Shown: positions 36,042 through 46,156, numbered from the stretch's first letter. The stretch: 64,000 bases of DNA from Alicyclobacillus suci (GCF_017329615.1 NZ_JAFMTW010000009.1:1-64000), one strand, 5' to 3'. Translations and numbers: made by a program. The notes: generated from the letters alone by a model not told the origin.

Positions 36042-36157
36042 TAGAAGTACTAATCCACTCTTGCCTTCACGATCTTTCATTTTTGGTGTAACAATTCCGC
36101 TGTGCGCAGCGTCCAAATTATGAGAGAGATGACGGTAGGTAAGGTGGGGTCGTTAGA

Positions 36158-36634
36158 GTGCAGAGGCATTTACTGTTGATTGGAACAGCACTCGTTGCTT
36201 CAGTCCTGGCAGCAGGGTGCGGCAGTTCAACAACCTACACGCCGTCAGGAAGCTCAACAACGTATCCGCCATCGGAGGCAATTCGACGGGGGGACGTGGT
36301 TGTTGGCCCTGGCGAGAAAATCTCGAATCTATCCACCTTCACACGATTTCTAAACGATCTTGACCATCACAAGTCCGGCACGCTTCAGATTACAAGATAT
36401 ACATCAGAGGGTGATCCGATATTCGCTGACTTGTCGACTGACGGAAGCGTGATTCGATACACTTTTGATGATTCGCAGGACAAATTTGGAGGGCAGAACA
36501 AAGGGCGGCAGACAACTACATGTGTAGGAGTCTCCGCCCGCCACGTTGCCCATGGAACGACGTACGTCGTGACTGGGTGTCAGGACAAGAATGTGCCCAG
36601 TGAACTCTTATTCGTTCCGTCTTCAAACCACTAA
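36158..36634 (+). CDS. DUF4362 lipoprotein
   Basis: A 158-residue lipoprotein with lipobox LAAGCG and a DUF4362 domain: GDVVVGPGEKISNLSTF, ITRYTSEGDPIFADL, and a Cys pair (TTTCVGV and VTGCQDK). Domain function unknown. GTG at 36158. Its 3' end overlaps the convergent broken methyltransferase by 12 bp. Confidence 0.8.
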   Translation: MQRHLLLIGTALVASVLAAGCGSSTTYTPSGSSTTYPPSEAIRRGDVVVGPGEKISNLSTFTRFLNDLDHHKSGTLQITRYTSEGDPIFADLSTDGSVIRYTFDDSQDKFGGQNKGRQTTTCVGVSARHVAHGTTYVVTGCQDKNVPSELLFVPSSNH

Positions 36635-37205
36635 TTTTTCGGCGACAAACACATAAAGGAATTCTGCCGGAAACAACCGTTTCCTAACCGTAAATCCCAC
36701 TTCGCTCAATGCCTTTTCCATTTCCCTCGAAGCGATGCGCACCTCCATTGGCGGTCCCATTGGGCTCTCCTTTGGTTCCCAGTCCAGGCACAGGAATTTT
36801 CCGCCGACTTTCATGATTCGGTGTACCTCTTGAAGCCCTTGCGTCAAAGGACGAACAGCGTGAAGAACCATTGAGGCGATCACAATGTCTGCAACGCCTT
36901 CCCGTAGTGCAATGCTCTCAATCTCCAACGGTCGGGACGACGTTTGTCAGCCCTTGCTTCTCCACTCTTGTCTTGAGCACCTCTAGCATCTTGGGTTCTA
37001 CATCCAGTGCTTGAACCGTTCCTTTTGTTATGTGGGCCGCCGGAATCGAGAAATAGCCAGTCCCTGCGCCCAAATCCACGACCGTAGCATTTGCTTGCAC
37101 CGGCAACATTCGCAGCAATTCCTCAGCAGGCATAAGTTTTTTTCGCTCCGGTGTGTCCAAAAGGTGCATCTTTTCAGGGGGAAAACGATGTGCATGTTCG
37201 GACAT
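36623..37205 (-). pseudogene. Methyltransferase gene broken by a frameshift
   Basis: The N-terminal part (MSEHAHRFPPEKMHLLDTPERKK, motif I VDLGAGTGYFSIPAA) stops after NVVPTVGD; the rest continues in another frame as IESIALREGVADIVIASMVLHAV. A one-base change near 36920 breaks it. It is a paralog of the intact gene at 21829. GAGGAGGG precedes the ATG. Confidence 0.85.
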
Positions 37206-37239
37206 TGAGAGCCCTCCTCTTTGTCTTGATATGACTAAG

Positions 37240-37767
37240 CTACGATTGCTGCGACACTTTACGCCGCTCTTGTTGCTTACGCCACCCATACCGAGTAAGG
37301 CCTCGTGGCTTGTACACTGAAAGTGCCGTGGCCACGAGCAACGCCAGTAGTGCTACGCCGGAGACGAACACGAGCTGGATCTGCGTCGGAAAATCAGCAC
37401 CGGACAACGATGACATCGCTGCCATACCTGCAAGGTAGTTGATTGGCTTCAGATGCACCAGCAAACCGATGGTAGAGAGAACCGTTATCACAAGCTTGAT
37501 GACGATCCAATAGTAGCGAAACAAGCCCCATTCTGTTCCTAATGACGAGATGACACCGGTTATCAGTGAAGCGAGGCCAAACGGCACGATGACGTACCGA
37601 GTGATGGGCAACATCCCGAAATAGACGGCCCGCACCATTTGAGCGTCCTGGATGGTAAGGCCGGCGATGGCAAGCGCCAGGAAGGCAGCCACTGAGCCAA
37701 ACCAGCCGACCGAGACAATGACGTGTACAGTGAGCGCAAACTTACGGAGACTAAGTGTCATGGTCAT
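37240..37767 (-). CDS. DUF2269-like membrane protein
   Basis: A 175-residue protein with four or five helices. LTVHVIVSVGWFGSVAAFLALA is the typical opening of DUF2269/CopD-like small membrane proteins, with a His that may bind heme or copper. Its ATG overlaps the end of the small gene at 37767. Confidence 0.7.
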   Translation of the reverse strand: MTMTLSLRKFALTVHVIVSVGWFGSVAAFLALAIAGLTIQDAQMVRAVYFGMLPITRYVIVPFGLASLITGVISSLGTEWGLFRYYWIVIKLVITVLSTIGLLVHLKPINYLAGMAAMSSLSGADFPTQIQLVFVSGVALLALLVATALSVYKPRGLTRYGWRKQQERRKVSQQS

Positions 37768-37952
37768 TACATCTTCATCCCGTTCATGTTCGACATGTGG
37801 TGCATGAAAGGGCTGTGTCCTGTGAGGTGCAGGATGACAAACAGTAGGATCAGAAGCAGGCCTATGACCCCAAACACCTTCACCCAGCGTGGCATGCTGG
37901 GTGGCGAGTCGTGATCGGGCTTTTGCGAGTCTTGTTCGGAAATCTTTCTCAT
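37767..37952 (-). CDS. Small single-helix membrane protein with Met/His tail
   Basis: A 61-residue protein: charged N-terminus, one helix (VKVFGVIGLLLILLFVILHL) and an external tail HSPFMHHMSNMNGMKM suited to copper binding. ATG at 37952 has AGAGGTG 9 nt upstream. Operon with the DUF2269-like gene. Confidence 0.7.
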   Translation of the reverse strand: MRKISEQDSQKPDHDSPPSMPRWVKVFGVIGLLLILLFVILHLTGHSPFMHHMSNMNGMKM

Positions 37953-38038
37953 CGAAATGTCCACCTCTTGTTCATAATTTCTGAGTGCAATCCCAGCATA
38001 GCAAGCTAATATGAACGGACGGTGAACGCATGACCTCC

Positions 38039-39112
38039 CTATTTTCGGTTCTCCATCTTTAAGGCAACCGGGAGCGTAAACGTGAACGTAGACCCTTTCC
38101 CCACCTTGCTTTCCACGTGTATGGGGCTTTGATGAAGGTCTAAGATGTGCTTCACAATAGACAGGCCTATTCCAGTACCCGACTCCTTTGTTCGAGCCTT
38201 GTCTGCTTTATAGAATCGTTCCCATATAGACTGCATTTCCTCTTGGCTGATTCCCGGCCCGTAATCCCGAATAGAAACCACCGCTTGCTCTTCCTTTTTC
38301 ACAATCACTTCGACCGAACTATTCTGTCGGGAGACTTGCACGGCATTCTGAATCAAATTTACGATCACTTGATCGATGCGGTCCGGATCGGCAAATACAT
38401 AGGTGTCTTGGTTTTCTTCAGAAATCAAATCCACATTCACCCGTTTGCTCGCAAATCCAGGCTCTAACCGGGCCACCACTTGGCGCACCAATTCCGAGAG
38501 ATTAAAGGTAATCGGTCGGATTTCGAACTGCCCCGTCTCTATACGGGCCACGTCAAGCAGATCATTGACCAGCTTCATCATTCGCTCGGTTTGTTCTTTC
38601 ATGATGGTGAAATAATGGCGCTTTCGTTCGTCTGGGACTGTGCCATCCAGGAATGCGGTAGCGAATCCATGAATGGAAGTCAGCGGGGAGCGCAAATCGT
38701 GAGAGACGTTGGCGACAAAATCCTTTCGCATCTGGTCCAGGCTAGCCAACGCTTGGGCCATGTCATTGAAAGTGTGCCCCAATTCTTCCAGCTCATCATG
38801 TGTGTTGATTGTGACCCTTTGATCAAATTGCCCCTTGGCAATCTGGAGAGCAACCCGATTTAACTCTCGAAGCGGAGCGGTAATTCTCTTCGAGAGATAG
38901 TAGGCAAACATGGCTGAAACAGCAATTGAAATGATGGAAGCTAACCCCAACAAATAGGCGTGGGATTGGAAGTGAACCGAATTTCGATGCATGTTCTCCA
39001 GACTATGTTGAAACAACAGGTCATAAGCAATATTGAGGACAAGATGCGATACAAGGACGATAGCGATAAAGGTGAGAAACACTCTCCAGAAAATACTCTT
39101 CTTTTGAATCAC
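38039..39112 (-). CDS. Two-component sensor histidine kinase
   Basis: A 357-residue kinase: two helices around a ~35-residue loop rich in His, HAMP (SKRITAPLRELNRVALQIAKGQF), H-box NVSHDLRSPLTSIHG, and ATP site NLIQNAVQ, DYGPGIS and GTGIGLSI. GTG at 39112 follows GAGGTGG and overlaps the regulator stop by 4 bp, so translation is coupled. Confidence 0.93.
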   Translation of the reverse strand: MIQKKSIFWRVFLTFIAIVLVSHLVLNIAYDLLFQHSLENMHRNSVHFQSHAYLLGLASIISIAVSAMFAYYLSKRITAPLRELNRVALQIAKGQFDQRVTINTHDELEELGHTFNDMAQALASLDQMRKDFVANVSHDLRSPLTSIHGFATAFLDGTVPDERKRHYFTIMKEQTERMMKLVNDLLDVARIETGQFEIRPITFNLSELVRQVVARLEPGFASKRVNVDLISEENQDTYVFADPDRIDQVIVNLIQNAVQVSRQNSSVEVIVKKEEQAVVSIRDYGPGISQEEMQSIWERFYKADKARTKESGTGIGLSIVKHILDLHQSPIHVESKVGKGSTFTFTLPVALKMENRK

Positions 39113-39801
39113 TCGTTGTCCACCTCGAATTTGTACCCGACTCCCCGTATGGTTTGTACCCTCCAGCAACGGTCGGAGTCCCCCAGTTTTTCTCGAATCC
39201 TTTTGACGTGGACATCGACCGTTCTCGGATCTCCATCGAAATCCAAGCCCCATATTTGATCAAGCAACTGCTGGCGTGTATAGACTTGGTTTGGATGCGA
39301 GGCAAGGAAATACAGAAGCTCCATTTCCCTGGGCGCTACTACAATTTCCTGGGTATCACAGATCACCTTGTATTGATTCATATCGATCTTCAACAGAGGA
39401 AGTTCAATGAGCTCATTTTCAACCAGTATCGGATTGACTCGCCGCAATACCGCCTTTATCCTCGCCATCAGTTCGTTCGGGTCAAACGGTTTCACTATGT
39501 AATCGTCTGTACCTAGCTCGAAGCCTTTGAGTTTGTCGTAGCTTTCGCCTTTTCCGGTCAGAATGATAATCGGCGTTTTTTGAAACCGCCGGATTTCCTT
39601 GCAGACTTCCCACCCATCCATTTCCGGCAGCATAATGTCCAGAACGACAAGATCGGGAGTGGTGTCATAAAACATTTCGAGTCCTGTCATTCCGTTTTGT
39701 GCAACATTGACTATGTACCCGTTCTTTTCGCCGTATAGAGTAACCAACTCACATATATTTGGATCGTCTTCAACGACGAGAACTTTGACCTGTTTATTCA
39801 T
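39109..39801 (-). CDS. OmpR-family response regulator
   Basis: A 230-residue regulator: EDD acidic cluster, Asp in VVLDIMLPEMDGWEV, Lys in IVKPFDP, C-terminal winged-helix (DPRTVDVHVKRIREKLGD). ATG at 39801 follows GGGGG; the longer frame is not needed. Paired with the kinase; neighbours suggest an envelope metal or redox signal. Confidence 0.93.
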   Translation of the reverse strand: MNKQVKVLVVEDDPNICELVTLYGEKNGYIVNVAQNGMTGLEMFYDTTPDLVVLDIMLPEMDGWEVCKEIRRFQKTPIIILTGKGESYDKLKGFELGTDDYIVKPFDPNELMARIKAVLRRVNPILVENELIELPLLKIDMNQYKVICDTQEIVVAPREMELLYFLASHPNQVYTRQQLLDQIWGLDFDGDPRTVDVHVKRIREKLGDSDRCWRVQTIRGVGYKFEVDNE

Positions 39802-39913
39802 CCAACGGCCCCCGATTCGTTTACCTCCATATTGGCATCTTTTCATGAACGGAGCGTGAACAAATTTCGTACCCAGCCTCAAATCTATGGCAAGCCTTCC
39901 GGTCGGTGCGCAT

Positions 39914-39930
39914 ATACCTCTATGGGGTAT
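39914..39930 (+). promoter_or_regulatory. CsoR-type box
   Basis: ATACC-tctat-GGGGTAT lies 28 bp upstream of a small membrane protein gene and resembles the operator at 43003. It suggests copper control by the CsoR at 43057. Confidence 0.5.
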
Positions 39931-39957
39931 TTAATTCCGCCGGCAGGAGTGTTGAGA

Positions 39958-40368
39958 ATGTTGCTGATCACGAGTCTTCTCGGCTCAATCATTGGCTTTT
40001 TTGTGTGCTACCAAACGGTGGCCAAGATGCACCATGTGAACAACCCCATCCGAATGCGGGTCTGCATGCTCAACAGCATGTCTCTGGCTTTTATATTCGC
40101 CATGCTCATCGAGCTGACCACGGGCAGCAAGAGTCTGGCCGTTATCATACCGGTCGTCACAGTCTGTCTTCCCATGGTGCTTATGATGAAACCATTTAAC
40201 GTGCTTGATGTGGTGGAATCCTGTATTGCGAACCTCATGAGCGTATCAATGAGCGTCATGCTCATCGGTATGGTAGATCACGGTGTGATTTGGGCCATCC
40301 AATGCGTCCTCGTTTTAATCGAAATCATGCTCTATGTGGTCGTCTTGCGAAAGGTCCGCATTCTGTGA
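39958..40368 (+). CDS. Small polytopic membrane protein
   Basis: A 136-residue protein with four helices, Met-rich (MLNSMSLAFIFAMLIE, MSVSMSVMLIGMVDHG). ATG at 39958 follows CAGGAG. No family recognised. Behind a CsoR-type box; converges with and overlaps the 3' end of the gene at 40315. Confidence 0.65.
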   Translation: MLLITSLLGSIIGFFVCYQTVAKMHHVNNPIRMRVCMLNSMSLAFIFAMLIELTTGSKSLAVIIPVVTVCLPMVLMMKPFNVLDVVESCIANLMSVSMSVMLIGMVDHGVIWAIQCVLVLIEIMLYVVVLRKVRIL

Positions 40369-41031
40369 TTCGCTCGTTCCCTTGAAGTCAGAAACCCCCT
40401 CTGCGATGAGGGACACTACGATGATGGCGATATAAAACCACTGTGATGGACGAAAGACTATGAACACCGTGGTGTGTGGAACAAGTACAGAGGTCAGGAA
40501 AAGCAATATCCCAAATGCGGCCCACAACCGCTGCGGATAAATGTTCGGCTGACGACGATATCTCCGAATCAACATAAGCAATAAACAGGCCCCAAAGGCT
40601 CGAAGGATGTATTCCAGACGAAACGGATCCAGATTCACGACAGCGAGGTAGGCAAACAACAGAATGCTACCACTGACGACGCCCTCTGCGGTAGAAACGA
40701 AAGCTCGCCTTCCTAATACCTTGGATTTTCGCAGACCATACATCAGGTACAGAATGGCGGCCAAAACTCCAATCGGCCAGCCATCGGTTGCCGATCCACC
40801 GAGCATCGAAAGAATGTCTTCACTCCAATTAAGGCTTGGATGCAAGACCAACCCGCCGACAAATTTGCTGAAGAAGATATAGGCCAGTACAACGCCGGAT
40901 ACCCGATCCTTTACGGCTATTGCAATCGGGTCGTTCTTTCCTGTGAACTTCAAGTACATCCAAGCGACAAAGCCAGCAATGACGAGCGCAATCCAGACAG
41001 CAGGGAGGCGTTCCGGTAGAGAGTACAGCAT
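40315..41031 (-). CDS. Polytopic membrane protein of the thiol-disulfide module
   Basis: A 238-residue protein with seven to eight helices and a charged, acidic tail. Its ATG overlaps the TlpA-like gene stop (TGATG), so it belongs to that operon. A FFSKFVGGLVLHPSLNW segment with G-rich turn faintly recalls Lgt-like membrane proteins; I do not assign a function. Confidence 0.65.
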   Translation of the reverse strand: MLYSLPERLPAVWIALVIAGFVAWMYLKFTGKNDPIAIAVKDRVSGVVLAYIFFSKFVGGLVLHPSLNWSEDILSMLGGSATDGWPIGVLAAILYLMYGLRKSKVLGRRAFVSTAEGVVSGSILLFAYLAVVNLDPFRLEYILRAFGACLLLMLIRRYRRQPNIYPQRLWAAFGILLFLTSVLVPHTTVFIVFRPSQWFYIAIIVVSLIAEGVSDFKGTSESQNADLSQDDHIEHDFD

Positions 41032-41576
41032 CACTGCGAAATCCTTTGAAGCTGGTCATTCAGGTTTTGAGCGGTGATCAGACCGAGATTTACATTGGTG
41101 ATGATACCCTGCCGATTGACAAATAACGAGGTTGGGAATCCCACGACACGGTATTCCTTTAGGACCGAACCAGTTTTGTCAAGAGCCACTGGCCAGGTTA
41201 TTCCGTAGTGTTGAATGAACTGTTCCACATCCGTCATGTTATCCTGGGATGTTGCATTGACGCTGAGGAACACGACCTTGCTCCCGTATTGTTTGTAGGC
41301 CCTCACAATGTCCGGGGTTTCTTCATTGCAAGGCGGACACCAGGAAGCCCAGATGTTTATGAAAATCGGTTTGTCAACAAGTTCACTTGTATTGACAATC
41401 TTGTTGTCTAGATATTCGGTCAGTGTGAAAGGGGGCATACGATACCCTTGTTGGGGAGCGGCTGCGACATTTGCCTCAGTGCCCTGGCTTTGATGCTTGA
41501 GTCCTAGTCCACCGACCGCCGTAGCCATGGCTACTACTGCAACGGTGATAAAGGTCCATTTGACCGACTTTTTCAC
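41031..41576 (-). CDS. TlpA/ResA-like thiol-disulfide oxidoreductase (CPPC)
   Basis: A 181-residue exported thioredoxin-fold protein: N-terminal membrane anchor (TFITVAVVAMATAVGG), active site WASWCPPCNEE and the cis-Pro segment VVGFPTSLFV. Reductant in the envelope, probably charged by CcdA upstream. In this copper island it may reduce disulfides mis-formed by Cu. Confidence 0.9.
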   Translation of the reverse strand: MKKSVKWTFITVAVVAMATAVGGLGLKHQSQGTEANVAAAPQQGYRMPPFTLTEYLDNKIVNTSELVDKPIFINIWASWCPPCNEETPDIVRAYKQYGSKVVFLSVNATSQDNMTDVEQFIQHYGITWPVALDKTGSVLKEYRVVGFPTSLFVNRQGIITNVNLGLITAQNLNDQLQRISQ

Positions 41577-41594
41577 GGTCTCCCTCCTCCATGA

Positions 41595-42311
41595 TTAGAA
41601 ACCGGTGAATCCACCATACAATTTGATGAGCCACACTGTGATTCTTGTCATGCTGTTCGTCAGGAGTAGCGCACCGAGCAGAATCATGATGTATCCGCCA
41701 ATTTTCGAAAGTACGGCGCCGTACTTGGCCAGCTTTCGCACTGACCCGAGCGTCAGCCCCAAGATGAAGAAGGGAATCGCAAATCCCACAATGTACGCCA
41801 GAATCAGTGCGATACCCAAAGCGCTCTGCGTTGCGCTCATGACTAGTACAGCAGCGAGAATCGGGCCGATACATGGAGACCAGCCTGCGGCAAAACTGAT
41901 TCCAACCAGGACTGATCCCAGGTAGCTGGTTCCCTCACCCTTGAATTCCCACTTCTTCTCCATCAGAAGCCACTTTGGTGTTAAGAGACCGCTAAGGGTA
42001 AGTCCCATCACGATCACGATGATGCCGCCTACGATCCGAATCACGTCTCGGTAATCCACAAAGAGCTGGCCAATGAGTGTTGCAGATAGACCCAACGCAA
42101 AGAAGATTATTGAAAAACCCAAGATGAAAAACAGCGTGTGCGTGACTGCTCGGAGACGGTGATTGACTGACTGTTCACCGGATTTGTTAAAAGTCACGCC
42201 TGAGATGTATGAGATGTAGCTTGGGTACAGAGGCAAGCAGCATGGAGACAAAAACGAAAGGACCCCTGCTATGAATGCCAGCCACAGTGTCGGATGTGTA
42301 CCTAAACTCAA
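41595..42311 (-). CDS. ccdA: CcdA-family electron transporter
   Basis: A 238-residue, six-helix protein passing electrons from cytosolic thioredoxin across the membrane. The redox cysteines are in SPCCLPLYPSY and GWSPCIGPIL. TTG at 42311 has GGGGGAGG upstream and gives the usual length; a longer frame overlaps ResA. Flanked by two TlpA/ResA-like partners. Confidence 0.9.
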   Translation of the reverse strand: MSLGTHPTLWLAFIAGVLSFLSPCCLPLYPSYISYISGVTFNKSGEQSVNHRLRAVTHTLFFILGFSIIFFALGLSATLIGQLFVDYRDVIRIVGGIIVIVMGLTLSGLLTPKWLLMEKKWEFKGEGTSYLGSVLVGISFAAGWSPCIGPILAAVLVMSATQSALGIALILAYIVGFAIPFFILGLTLGSVRKLAKYGAVLSKIGGYIMILLGALLLTNSMTRITVWLIKLYGGFTGF

Positions 42312-42328
42312 AGCGCCTCCCCCAATCC

Positions 42329-42868
42329 TTAGTGAAGTCCCGCTGCTTTTGCATCTGATAACATCTGTGATTCCGTTAGCGGGCCAATCAAATGGCTGAC
42401 AACCTTCCCGTTTGCTGTGATAAAGAAGGTTTCCGGTTGTCCGGTCACGCCATAACGGGAAGACCACTTGTCATAAGGACTTAACAGAACTGTAATGCTG
42501 TCAGGCACATGATATTGCGAGACATACTGCTGGACCATTACCGGTCCATCACCCCGGTCGATCATCACGACGTGAATGTCGTTGCCGTATTCCTTCGCAA
42601 ATGCAATCAGGTCCGGGGTCTCCTCGATACATGGCTGACACCACGGGGTAAAGAAGTTCAACAGCACTGGCTTTCCACGTAACGATTCAAGAGAAAAGGA
42701 TTGGCCAGACACGGTGTTTTCCTGAATGTTCGGTGCAAGGCCCCCGAGTTTCACTGGAGTGTTGTATCGGATGTATGTCACAATCACGTATACAAATCCA
42801 AGCAGAATTAAAGCAAACACCGTGAAAATGACGGCGTTTCGTCGTACCTCTTTTCGCACACGCAACAC
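42329..42868 (-). CDS. ResA/TlpA-like thiol-disulfide oxidoreductase (CQPC)
   Basis: A 179-residue membrane-anchored thioredoxin-fold protein with active site FFTPWCQPCIEE and cis-Pro loop VTGQPETFFI. It is first in the resA-ccdA-tlpA-membrane protein operon. The CQPC and CPPC pairs may differ in redox potential, giving a two-step reductive path. Confidence 0.88.
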   Translation of the reverse strand: MLRVRKEVRRNAVIFTVFALILLGFVYVIVTYIRYNTPVKLGGLAPNIQENTVSGQSFSLESLRGKPVLLNFFTPWCQPCIEETPDLIAFAKEYGNDIHVVMIDRGDGPVMVQQYVSQYHVPDSITVLLSPYDKWSSRYGVTGQPETFFITANGKVVSHLIGPLTESQMLSDAKAAGLH

Positions 42869-42991
42869 CCTACTGTTACAGAATTGGTCAATGTCAGATT
42901 ACACCGACTTTCATGATACATGTCCAATATGAAGAAAATATGAAGTGAGCGACATGCCTTCTGCACGTCAAATTTTAGGTCGGCATGTACG

Positions 42992-43020
42992 TTGACAATT
43001 ATACCATACAGGGGTATGGT
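42992..43020 (+). promoter_or_regulatory. csoR-copA-copZ promoter with CsoR operator
   Basis: TTGACA (42992-42997) and TATGGT (43015-43020) at 17 bp, with ACCATAC-aggg-GTATGGT (43003-43020), a perfect 7-bp inverted repeat, across the -10. The ATACC/GGGGTAT theme matches CsoR operators, and copper binding should release CsoR. Confidence 0.85.
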
Positions 43021-43056
43021 TTATATAGAAAAACAATCGAAAGTGAGGCATCGCCA

Positions 43057-43353
43057 ATGTGCCCTGACCATCAAGGCCACAGCTACACCCCCAAAAAAGA
43101 CGACCTGCTTCGGCGATTGAAACGCATAGAAGGGCAAGTTCGTGGGATTCAAAAAATGATTGAGGAAGATCGGTACTGTGTTGATATTCTCGTCCAAATT
43201 GCGGCCATTAAAAGCGCAGTCAATCAGGTCGGACTGTCGATCCTGGAATCCCATACCAGAGGCTGCGTGGCAGACGCCATATCGAATCATGTAAATGGTG
43301 ACGAAAAAATTGATGAGCTCATGGAAGTCATTCGGCAGTTCACGAAATCATGA
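43057..43353 (+). CDS. csoR: Copper-sensing repressor CsoR
   Basis: A 98-residue CsoR with the Cu(I) triad Cys41-His66-Cys70 (ESHTRGC). It binds the operator ahead of itself and lets go when Cu(I) binds. ATG at 43057 has GAGG 7 nt upstream; the longer frame crosses the promoter. First gene of csoR-copA-copZ. Confidence 0.94.
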   Translation: MCPDHQGHSYTPKKDDLLRRLKRIEGQVRGIQKMIEEDRYCVDILVQIAAIKSAVNQVGLSILESHTRGCVADAISNHVNGDEKIDELMEVIRQFTKS

Positions 43354-43378
43354 TCTCGCACCAAAGGGGATGTAAGCA

Positions 43379-45769
43379 ATGCCAGAGGTCACAGAAGTCA
43401 CATTGCCCGTTGAGGGCATGACATGTGCAGCCTGTGCGGCTCGAATAGAAAAGAACGTCTCTAAGTTGTCCGGTGTGAAAGAAGTCAATGTAAACCTGGC
43501 ATCTGAGCGAGCACGTGTTGTCCTAGACGGTGATACGACGTGGAAAGACGTTGTGGAGAAGATCGAGAAAACTGGTTACAGCGTTCCGACTCGAGATGTA
43601 GATTTCAACATCGAAGGAATGACCTGCGCCGCTTGTGCCGCCCGAATCGAAAAAGTGGTTAGCCGGCTCGATGCAGTAAAATCAGTCAATGTTAATCTTG
43701 CGTCGGAAAAGGCACACATCTCCTTCGTGCCTGGTGTGGTGCAGGAATCGGATTTGATTCGGACGATTGAGAAAGCCGGCTATGGCGCCAAACTGGCATC
43801 CGAAACTGCCATTGACGAGGAAAAACGCCGCAAACAGCAGGAATACAGGCGGGAAATCATCAAGTTCTGGGCGTCCGTCGTGATGACCACTCCCCTAGTC
43901 ATTCAGATGTTTGTCATGCTATTTGGTGGTATGGCCTTTATGCCGAATTGGGTGAGTTGGCTCTTGGCGACACCCGTCCAGTTTTACATCGGGTGGCGAT
44001 TCTATAAAGGAGCTTACCATTCACTCCGTGGATGCGCTGCGAACATGGATGTCCTGGTTGCCCTTGGTACATCCGTTGCGTACGTGTACAGTGCCATTCT
44101 GACGGTGCAAGGTCGGCCAGATGTGTACTTTGACAGCTCCGCTACAGTTGTCACGCTGATCTTTATGGGTAAGCTTCTTGAGGCAAGAGCCAAAGCGAAA
44201 TCCAGTTCCGCCATCGAGGCGCTGGCCAAACTCGGCGCTAAAGTGGCACACGTCCTGCGTGACGGCGAAGAAGTCGATGTTCCAGTCGAGGAACTGCGTG
44301 TTGGCGATATCGCACGAGTTCGACCCGGTGAAAAAGTTCCAAGTGACGGCATCATCCAGGACGGCAACACCGCCATTGATGAGTCATTCCTCACGGGTGA
44401 ATCCCTCCCGGTGGCCAAGGCTCCTGGGGACCCAGTGTTCGGCGCCTCGGTCAACCAGACGAGCGCATTCATCATGGAGGTCACGAAGGTAGGTTCCGAT
44501 ACGGCGCTCGCCCAAGTGATTCGGCTTGTCGATCAGGCCCAAGGTTCCAAAGCACCGGTGCAACGCTTGGCTGACAAAATCTCCGGCATCTTCGTTCCGA
44601 TTGTGCTTGCCATTGCGGTGGTAACACTCATTCTTTGGGGCATTTTCGGTGGCTGGTCACATGGTCTCATTGCAGCCGTTGCGGTGCTCGTGATTGCATG
44701 TCCCTGCTCTCTCGGACTTGCTACGCCGACAGCCATTATGGTCGGCACAGGCTTGGGCGCTGAATCAGGCATTTTGATTAAAGGCGGCGAGCACCTCGAA
44801 CTCGCTCACAAAGTGAACGCAGTCATCTTCGACAAGACAGGAACCATCACCTCAGGGAAACCGCAGGTGACCGACATTTGGTCCGTGGAAGGTGTAACGA
44901 ATCAAGAACTCATCGCAGCAGCATCTGCGCTTGAGTCGCAAAGTGAACACCCGCTTGGCGCAGCGGTCGTCAAATATAGTAAGGACCAAGGCATTGTGAT
45001 TCCGCCTGCCATGAGCGTTCAGGCGATTCCCGGTAAGGGGATTGAAGGTGTGGTTGAAGGACGTACGATTCGTATCGGCAACCGTAGATGGCTCACGGAG
45101 GTGGGTATCACCGATTTCCCGGAAGACACATTAGTGCAATTAGAGAACTCCGGGAAGACCGCAGTCATGGTAGCAAGTGACGACAAACTGCTTGGCGTAA
45201 TTGCGATTGCCGACACCATTAAACCTGATGCGCAGGATACAGTGAAACAGCTCAGCGACATGGATATCGAAGTATGGATGATAACCGGCGACAACGAACG
45301 CACAGCAAAAGCTGTAGCTGCTGAGGTGGGCATTCAACATGTGATTGCCGGTGTCCTTCCTGCTGATAAATCGGCTAAGGTCAATGATTTGCGCAAAGAT
45401 GGGCGAATTGTTGCGATGGTTGGAGACGGGATCAATGATGCTCCAGCTTTAGCGGCAGCAGACATCGGAATAGCCATGGGTACAGGCGCCGATGTGGCAC
45501 TCGAAGCCGCAGATATTGCACTGATGCATGGCGGAACGCACGGTGTCGTGGATGCGATTCGGCTTTCGAAGGCGACGATGCGGAAGATTCGCCAAAACCT
45601 GTTCTGGGCATTCTTCTACAATGTGCTCGGCATTCCACTGGCGGCGCTCGGTATTTTGAGCCCGATTATCGCTGGTGCGGCGATGGCCCTGAGTTCCGTC
45701 AGCGTGGTTTCAAACAGCTTGCTCCTCCGTCGTTTGAAGCTAGGAAGGGAGGTGCATGCTGCCAGGTAA
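43379..45769 (+). CDS. copA: Cu(I)-exporting P1B-type ATPase
   Basis: A 796-residue ATPase with two N-terminal HMA domains (GMTCAAC at about residue 13 and 80), TGES actuator motif, membrane CPC ([13 protein letters not shown]), phosphorylation site DKTGT, MITGDN and GDGIND. It pumps Cu(I) out of the cytosol. Standard length. 25 bp after csoR. Confidence 0.96.
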   Translation: MPEVTEVTLPVEGMTCAACAARIEKNVSKLSGVKEVNVNLASERARVVLDGDTTWKDVVEKIEKTGYSVPTRDVDFNIEGMTCAACAARIEKVVSRLDAVKSVNVNLASEKAHISFVPGVVQESDLIRTIEKAGYGAKLASETAIDEEKRRKQQEYRREIIKFWASVVMTTPLVIQMFVMLFGGMAFMPNWVSWLLATPVQFYIGWRFYKGAYHSLRGCAANMDVLVALGTSVAYVYSAILTVQGRPDVYFDSSATVVTLIFMGKLLEARAKAKSSSAIEALAKLGAKVAHVLRDGEEVDVPVEELRVGDIARVRPGEKVPSDGIIQDGNTAIDESFLTGESLPVAKAPGDPVFGASVNQTSAFIMEVTKVGSDTALAQVIRLVDQAQGSKAPVQRLADKISGIFVPIVLAIAVVTLILWGIFGGWSHGLIAAVAVLVIACPCSLGLATPTAIMVGTGLGAESGILIKGGEHLELAHKVNAVIFDKTGTITSGKPQVTDIWSVEGVTNQELIAAASALESQSEHPLGAAVVKYSKDQGIVIPPAMSVQAIPGKGIEGVVEGRTIRIGNRRWLTEVGITDFPEDTLVQLENSGKTAVMVASDDKLLGVIAIADTIKPDAQDTVKQLSDMDIEVWMITGDNERTAKAVAAEVGIQHVIAGVLPADKSAKVNDLRKDGRIVAMVGDGINDAPALAAADIGIAMGTGADVALEAADIALMHGGTHGVVDAIRLSKATMRKIRQNLFWAFFYNVLGIPLAALGILSPIIAGAAMALSSVSVVSNSLLLRRLKLGREVHAAR

Positions 45770-45833
45770 GATGGTGTCACGTAGCTATGTTCTGTGATTC
45801 AAATACTTAATCATAAAAGGAGATGCATGAGAA

Positions 45834-46040
45834 ATGGCAACAGCAACAATCACGGTTAAAGGCATGACTTGCGGTGGCTGCGTCAATTCTGTGACGAAAG
45901 CTTTGAAAGCTGTGGACGGGGTGCAAGAGGCCAACGTGGATTTGCAGGGTCAAAATGCAACTGTAACGTTTGATGATTCGAAGACGAGCGTTGCAGCTCT
46001 GAAAGAGGCTGTTGAGGACGCAGGGTACGACGCAGAGTAA
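45834..46040 (+). CDS. copZ: Copper chaperone CopZ
   Basis: A 68-residue HMA protein with GMTCGGC. It carries Cu(I) to the HMA domains of CopA. ATG has AAAAGGAG 12 nt upstream. It is 64 bp after copA and followed by a terminator. Confidence 0.94.
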   Translation: MATATITVKGMTCGGCVNSVTKALKAVDGVQEANVDLQGQNATVTFDDSKTSVAALKEAVEDAGYDAE

Positions 46041-46050
46041 CGCACGGCAG

Positions 46051-46085
46051 AAAGCGGTGGAAGGGATACTCCCCCCACCGCTTTT
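46051..46085 (+). terminator. Terminator of the csoR-copA-copZ operon
   Basis: AAAGCGGTGG and CCACCGCTTT form a 10-bp stem; the T-run is short (CTTTTGCT). It starts 11 bp past copZ. Confidence 0.85.
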
Positions 46086-46156
46086 GCTGTTCAAGAGCAT
46101 GAGAGAACATTACATTCTGGAAGTTCGAGAACACTATGGTTGGAGGTGTGTATCCT

